26,733 nt of DNA from a virus. The position numbers and the translations under genes were made by a program. Where the stretch lies: positions 1-26,733 of IMG/VR virus record IMGVR_UViG_3300032086_001327. The stretch is one strand, 5' to 3'. The notes below the pieces were generated by a model. The model searched no databases and was not told where the DNA came from. It saw only the letters and a list, made by a program, of their open reading frames with translations. Shown one piece after another: positions 23,668 through 26,733 of this stretch. The stretch's first letter is position 1, and the number at the start of each line of letters is the position of its first letter.

Positions 23668-23823
23668 ATGGCAGACTGGAAGAAGTTTTTCCTAAAGTAT
23701 TTTGATGCTAATGGCAACAAGGAAGTTGACTGGTGGGAATACCTTATTCCAATTGGATTTTTGCTGGTGATCGAGTTCACTGTCGAGTTCGCAGCAACAT
23801 ACGTTTATAATAATTGGTTCTAA
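23668..23823 (+). CDS. 51-residue membrane protein with EF-hand-like loop
   Basis: A short gene with GGGGAGGA directly upstream (23654-23661). Residues 13-24, DANGNKEVDWWE, fit a 12-position EF-hand loop: Asp1, Asn3, Asn5, Val8, Asp9 and Glu12. Gly sits at position 4 rather than 6. A hydrophobic stretch follows (about 25-47, with LIPIGFLLVIEF) and contains two Glu residues. Its stop overlaps the next ATG (TAATG). Size, ribosome-binding site and coupling all support a real gene. Calcium binding is a guess from pattern; a holin-like or membrane-stress role is equally open. Confidence 0.7.
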   Translation: MADWKKFFLKYFDANGNKEVDWWEYLIPIGFLLVIEFTVEFAATYVYNNWF

Positions 23824-24113
23824 TGAATAACAAGAAAAGACAACAGAAGCTAAAGCGTCGCCTGAAAAGAAAAAAACAAAAAGACAAAAAAAGACTTGAC
23901 AAAGATCTTCAAGACGTCAATAATAAGATAGCATTATTTCAAAGGAGACCAGATGAATGCTCTGCTTGTAACAAAGAATTCCCAGAAAAAGACAAGGAGG
24001 CTCACATGACTTGGCAAGTCGTAGTTCGTAATGAGGAGGAGACAGTTAGGTTGTTCTGCCCAGACTGTCAAGAGAAAGCTAAAAGAGTTGTGGAGAGCAG
24101 CAATGAAGTTTAA
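23823..24113 (+). CDS. Basic protein with C-terminal zinc ribbon
   Basis: A 96-residue protein starting at an ATG that overlaps the previous stop. The first 30 residues are almost all Lys, Arg, Gln and Asp (KRRLKRKKQKDKKR), able to bind nucleic acid. A four-cysteine zinc ribbon follows: C46-x-x-C49 and C79-x-x-C82 separated by 29 residues. No enzyme domain is visible. This shape suits a small transcription- or translation-associated factor. Its end overlaps the GMP reductase-like gene by eleven bases. Confidence 0.65.
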   Translation: MNNKKRQQKLKRRLKRKKQKDKKRLDKDLQDVNNKIALFQRRPDECSACNKEFPEKDKEAHMTWQVVVRNEEETVRLFCPDCQEKAKRVVESSNEV

Positions 24114-25143
24114 GCAGGCGGTTACTTATGATGATATGTTGCTTGTGCCACAGTACAGTGACATTACAAGCAGGAGTCAAGTGGACATCAGCAGCTATAT
24201 GGGGCATAGAGAATTTACTCTGCCTGTGATCGCCTCACCGATGGACACCGTATCAGAGGAGCAAATGGCGATCACTATGAACAGTGTTGGTGGTATTGCT
24301 GTGCTACACAGATACAACACGATCTCCGAACAACAAAAGATGGCACACAAAGTCGTTAACCAAACCGACTGGGCTGGACAAGTCGCTGCTGCCATCGGTG
24401 TGACAGGAGATTATCTAGAGCGTGCCGAAGCTCTCATCGCTACAGGCGTTGACGTATTATGTGTGGACGTCGCTCACGGTCATCATACTTTAATGAAAAA
24501 AGCCCTGACAACTTTGCGGCAAGAATATGGAAATCATATCTATATCATGGCGGGTAACGTCTGCACGTTGGAAGGGATTAATGATCTGGCTGATTGGGGA
24601 GCTAATGCTGTACGCTGCAATATTGGTGGCGGCTCCATTTGTAGCACTCGCTTGGTTACGGGACACGGTTTACCAGGCTTACAAACAATCTTCGACTGTG
24701 CCAGAACAGACCGAGACGTTGCCATCATCGCAGACGGAGGAATCAAATCTTCGGGAGATATTGTTAAGGCGTTGGCAGCGGGGGCAGACTTTGTGATGTG
24801 CGGCTCGCTCCTGGCGGGCACCACTGAGAGCCCAGGCAGAGTCCTAAACCTACCAGATAATACTCGTGTAAAAGAATACAGAGGTATGGCATCAAGAGAT
24901 GCACAAATGAACTGGCGCAACAAAACCTCTACTCCAGAGGGCGTCGCCTCGTATATCCCTTACAAGGGAAGTGTTCGTCTTATCTTAGAGGATCTTAAGG
25001 GCGGCATTAAGAGTGGACTGTCTTACTCTGGTGCCCGTAACTTAGATGAACTTCGCAACAAAGCCGAGTGGGCACTTCAGACTTCTGCTGGCACGACTGA
25101 AAGCGGCACACACATTTTTACTCAGGACGGGAAAAGAAAATAA
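24103..25143 (+). CDS. GMP reductase / IMP dehydrogenase-family protein
   Basis: A 346-residue TIM-barrel enzyme of purine nucleotide metabolism. I chose ATG 24103 with GGAGA just upstream; an in-frame start at 24031 lies far inside the previous gene. Catalytic C180 is in GGGSICSTR (175-183), and the EYRGMASRDAQ loop and PYKGSV follow. It has no CBS domains (IMPDH is near 480). The flap between the GM loop and PYKG is short, as in GMP reductase, and the Arg-Tyr pair used by IMPDH for water activation is not evident. I therefore lean to GMP reductase (GMP to IMP), though IMP dehydrogenase cannot be excluded. Either would shift the host guanine/adenine pool. Confidence 0.8.
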   Translation: MKFKQAVTYDDMLLVPQYSDITSRSQVDISSYMGHREFTLPVIASPMDTVSEEQMAITMNSVGGIAVLHRYNTISEQQKMAHKVVNQTDWAGQVAAAIGVTGDYLERAEALIATGVDVLCVDVAHGHHTLMKKALTTLRQEYGNHIYIMAGNVCTLEGINDLADWGANAVRCNIGGGSICSTRLVTGHGLPGLQTIFDCARTDRDVAIIADGGIKSSGDIVKALAAGADFVMCGSLLAGTTESPGRVLNLPDNTRVKEYRGMASRDAQMNWRNKTSTPEGVASYIPYKGSVRLILEDLKGGIKSGLSYSGARNLDELRNKAEWALQTSAGTTESGTHIFTQDGKRK

Positions 25144-25466
25144 TGTTTTATCGTAAAGATCCAAAAGAACAACAAAAAGAAATTGACAGAAAGCCAACAG
25201 AGGAAGAGATTCGCTACGGTGCAAATCCAACTTGCTTTGGGGTTCATGAAAGATTGTGCGTTAGTTGTGACGAGACGTCTTGCAGGAACTGGATTGACTT
25301 CGAGGAAGATTTAAATTGCGCTGTCATTTGTGCCCGTAAGAATGAAAACGGATTACCGCTAAGAGACGTCGCAGATCGTATGGGTGTCACTTATGTTCGG
25401 GTCCACCAGATTGAGGGCGCAGCAATGAACAAAGCAAAGAAGAGAAACCTTTTTGATTTTGAGTAG
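25143..25466 (+). CDS. Sigma-region-4-like HTH protein with Cys-rich N-terminus
   Basis: A 107-residue protein; its ATG overlaps the previous TAA. Residues 71-100, LPLRDVADRMGVTYVRVHQI then EGAAMNKAKK, match sigma-70 region 4 (the -35-contacting helix-turn-helix, 'VRQIE..AL.K'). Before it are six cysteines at 31, 39, 42, 47, 59 and 63, which could bind zinc. There is no region 2, so it cannot melt a promoter alone. It may steer host RNA polymerase or act as a repressor at phage promoters. Similar region-4-only proteins occur in marine phage genomes. Confidence 0.72.
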   Translation: MFYRKDPKEQQKEIDRKPTEEEIRYGANPTCFGVHERLCVSCDETSCRNWIDFEEDLNCAVICARKNENGLPLRDVADRMGVTYVRVHQIEGAAMNKAKKRNLFDFE

Positions 25467-25540
25467 TGTTTTGCTATTTACGAAACTACTTACTGAGAAA
25501 CCAAATGGTTTTATATTATCACTTGCAAGGAGATATGAGG

Positions 25541-26068
25541 ATGACTAAGAAAAAACTCTTGAATGAGCAAACGATTCGGAGATGGGGCAAGCTAGCAAAC
25601 ATTGCACCTCTCACGGAAAACTTTTTAGAGGAAGAAGATTTCGTCACTGAACAAGAAGACGAAGAAGGCGCTGAAGACATGGGCGCTGAGGCTGAAGAAG
25701 CTGGCGACGAAATGGACGCTGGTGCTGACGCAGAGGCAAGCCCAGAAATGGAAGCCCAAGTTGAAGATATCGTTAGCGCAGTTGTTGACGCTCTCGCACA
25801 AGAAACCGGTGTAGACATTGAGATGGATGCCGGTGGCGATGACGAAGGCGGCGAAGAAGAAGCTGGCGAAGAAGACGACGCAGAAGCTATGATGCGTGAC
25901 AAGGACGCTATGATGCGTGATAAGGAACCAATGGGTCGTGATCCAATGGCTCGTGATCGTGATCCAATGATGCGTGAAGAAGGTCTAGACATCGAAGTGG
26001 TGGACGACGAGCAGCTTACCGAGGCTGTACTTCAGCGAGTTGTAGAAAGACTTCTAAAGCGCAAGTAG
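25541..26068 (+). CDS. Acidic prohead-core/scaffold-like protein
   Basis: A 175-residue protein. I chose ATG 25541 with AAGGAG (25528-25533) seven bases before it; an ATG at 25535 would have a two-base gap. The first 32 residues (TKKKLLNEQTIRRWGKLANI, then APLTENFLEEE) look like leaders I recall in marine T4-like phage core proteins. Residues 33-115 are nearly all Glu, Asp, Ala and Gly, a helical stretch (VEDIVSAVVDALAQE) lies within, a Met-Arg-Asp repeat follows, and the end is a basic helix (TEAVLQRVVERLLKRK). Acidic composition, leader and basic C-terminal helix fit scaffold or prohead-core proteins. Not proven. Confidence 0.5.
   Translation: MTKKKLLNEQTIRRWGKLANIAPLTENFLEEEDFVTEQEDEEGAEDMGAEAEEAGDEMDAGADAEASPEMEAQVEDIVSAVVDALAQETGVDIEMDAGGDDEGGEEEAGEEDDAEAMMRDKDAMMRDKEPMGRDPMARDRDPMMREEGLDIEVVDDEQLTEAVLQRVVERLLKRK
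25886..25978 (+). repeat. In-frame tandem repeat coding Met-Met-Arg-Asp units
   Basis: Two near-identical 21-base units (25886-25906 and 25907-25927, each GCTATGATGCGTGA-type) are followed by degenerate CCAATG-x3-CGTGAT units. They code AMMRDKD, AMMRDKE, PMGRD, PMARDRD and PMMRE. The repeat lies in the acidic protein and looks like slippage-born growth in a disordered linker. Confidence 0.85.
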
Positions 26069-26088
26069 TCCTCTAGGAAGGTAGACAA

Positions 26089-26733
26089 GTGGCTTCAAAT
26101 AAGAACAGTGGTCAAATTCGTTTAATCAAGGAACTTATCAAAGAGGCTATTGAGGAAAAATATAACATCCTATTGGAGCGCCCAGGGCGCTCCAATTTAA
26201 TTAACGAGGGTGTGTTTGACGATGGTATCCTCAAAGTAGTCTTCACCGCTGGCGGACCAGGCAGCGGGAAATCTTTCCTAGCTGATTTGATCTTTGGAGT
26301 TAGGGACGCATCGGGTAAGCCATATTTCGAGAACGCATCCTTTTTGGGTAAGACTGGTCTTAAGTATGTGAACTCTGATAAGTTCTTTGAAAAACAACTC
26401 AAAGATAATAACATTGACGCAGGCGACCTCCAGCGGATCGAAAAGGAAGACCCAAAGCTTTGGAACAAGATTCAAGGGGCGAGCCCTAACTCTCTTCGCA
26501 ACATTGCAAAGGGTAAGCTTGAGATGCTTAAAGGCTTCTTTGAGAGCGGGCGCATTGGGATGTTGGTTGACGGAACTGGTGGTAAGTACGACAAAATGGT
26601 TCGTCAAAAGGAGGCTGCCGAAGCTTTGGGGTACGATACCATGCTTCTCTTCGTTGATACCAGTGAAGAAATTGCGGTGGAAAGAAACGCCAATCGCAAG
26701 CGAAAGCTCCCAGAGAAGAAGGTTAGACAACTG
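26089..26733 (+). CDS. P-loop kinase, zeta-toxin-like (partial, runs off the edge)
   Basis: The first 215 residues of a gene starting at GTG 26089, with AGGAAGG at 26075-26081. Walker A is A54-GGPGSGK-S62 (FTAGGPGSGKS), followed by YVNSDKFF, VDGTGGKYDKM and LLFVDTSEEIAVERN, the order seen in zeta-toxin/nucleotide-kinase folds (P-loop, acceptor Asp region, the 'DGT' strand, Arg-rich lid). The N-terminal 40 residues form a basic helix (IRLIKELIKEAIEE) ending RPGRSNLINE before Gly41; LINE|G fits a T4-type prohead protease site. It may therefore be packaged and delivered. The substrate is unknown: nucleotide, RNA end or UDP-sugar are possibilities. Confidence 0.75.
   Translation, partial: MASNKNSGQIRLIKELIKEAIEEKYNILLERPGRSNLINEGVFDDGILKVVFTAGGPGSGKSFLADLIFGVRDASGKPYFENASFLGKTGLKYVNSDKFFEKQLKDNNIDAGDLQRIEKEDPKLWNKIQGASPNSLRNIAKGKLEMLKGFFESGRIGMLVDGTGGKYDKMVRQKEAAEALGYDTMLLFVDTSEEIAVERNANRKRKLPEKKVRQL
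26172..26196 (+). repeat. Perfect 12-bp inverted repeat with one central base
   Basis: ATTGGAGCGCCC (26172-26183) and GGGCGCTCCAAT (26185-26196) are exact reverse complements around A26184. It sits about 85 bases inside the kinase coding region and is followed by TTAATTAA. In RNA it would form a very stable hairpin with a three-base loop. Confidence 0.85.

Noticed and set aside
23953-24009. Two internal starts with strong ribosome-binding sites within the zinc-ribbon gene
   Set aside because: AAAGGAG before ATG 23953 opens an 18-codon frame whose TGA overlaps ATG 24006 (with AAGGAGG). Lys-Glu codons make such sequences readily, and the internal product would lose half of the zinc site.
24031-24102. 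Upstream extension of the GMP reductase-like protein
   Set aside because: It would overlap the zinc-ribbon gene by 83 bases, and family members begin at the MKFKQAVTYDD segment.
25467-25540. Possible promoter in the gap before the acidic protein (TTACTG ... TATTAT)
   Set aside because: The spacing is 18 and the -35 is poor. The A/T-rich gap is suggestive but not enough for a call.
25519-25992. Minus-strand Ser/Ala/Pro-rich frame
   Set aside because: It is the antisense of the Glu/Asp/Ala-rich acidic protein; the composition is a by-product of GAA/GAC/GCT codons.
1-26733. tRNA genes, CRISPR arrays, integrase, transposase or attachment sites
   Set aside because: No cloverleaf with a TTCGA-type arm, no spaced direct repeats and no recombinase motif were found by reading; gaps between genes are under about 150 bases.

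Overview
The window looks like part of a tailed-phage genome (Caudoviricetes, probably a myovirus with a T4-like tail and DNA-replication logic, and probably aquatic). All convincing genes lie on the + strand. They are packed with gaps of a few bases or ATGA/GTGA/TTGA overlaps. Virion genes sit next to a complete phage replication and nucleotide-metabolism set. A B12-dependent ribonucleotide reductase, a small heat-shock protein and a GroES-like protein are the kind of cargo often seen in marine phages. The host cannot be named from the sequence. No tRNA, CRISPR array, integrase or insertion sequence was seen.

Layout. 1-4962: tail/baseplate module (tail-tube-initiator-like protein, LysM/gp53-like protein, large hub-like protein, and an unidentified probable virion protein). 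4974-7481: a compact family A DNA polymerase, then a protein that looks by eye like a divergent tubulin/FtsZ fold, then an unknown. 7482-8080: a separately promoted hsp20 unit with a structured leader and a strong intrinsic terminator. 8109-14815: a second promoter followed by replication and nucleotide genes: gp32-like SSB, RecA/UvsX, dCMP-deaminase-like enzyme, 5'-3' exonuclease, DnaB/gp41-type helicase, class II RNR. 14812-17672: a third promoter and a cassette of small accessory proteins, including a GroES-like protein and two adjacent proteins sharing a 14-residue N-terminal tag. 17682-25466: 2OG-Fe(II) dioxygenase, full-length DNA polymerase III alpha (DnaE), MT-A70-type methyltransferase, dUTPase with a Cys-rich N-terminus, a 51-residue membrane protein, a zinc-ribbon protein, a GMP reductase/IMP dehydrogenase-like enzyme and a sigma-region-4-like protein. 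25541-end: a very acidic prohead-core-like protein and a P-loop (zeta-toxin-like) kinase that runs off the edge.

How it fits together. SSB, recombinase, helicase, flap exonuclease and two unrelated DNA polymerases supply most of a replisome (no primase, clamp or clamp loader is in view). RNR, deaminase, dUTPase and the GuaB/GuaC-like enzyme adjust nucleotide pools. The chaperones probably support virion protein folding.

The points most worth attention are: (a) two replicative-type polymerases, PolA-type without a recognisable proofreading domain and DnaE with an apparently intact PHP metal site; (b) the tubulin-like protein directly downstream of polA; (c) a family of N-terminal tags resembling T4 capsid-targeting/prohead-protease sequences on probable effector proteins; (d) a possible RNA thermometer before hsp20. 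All function calls come from reading motifs by eye; no database search was run.
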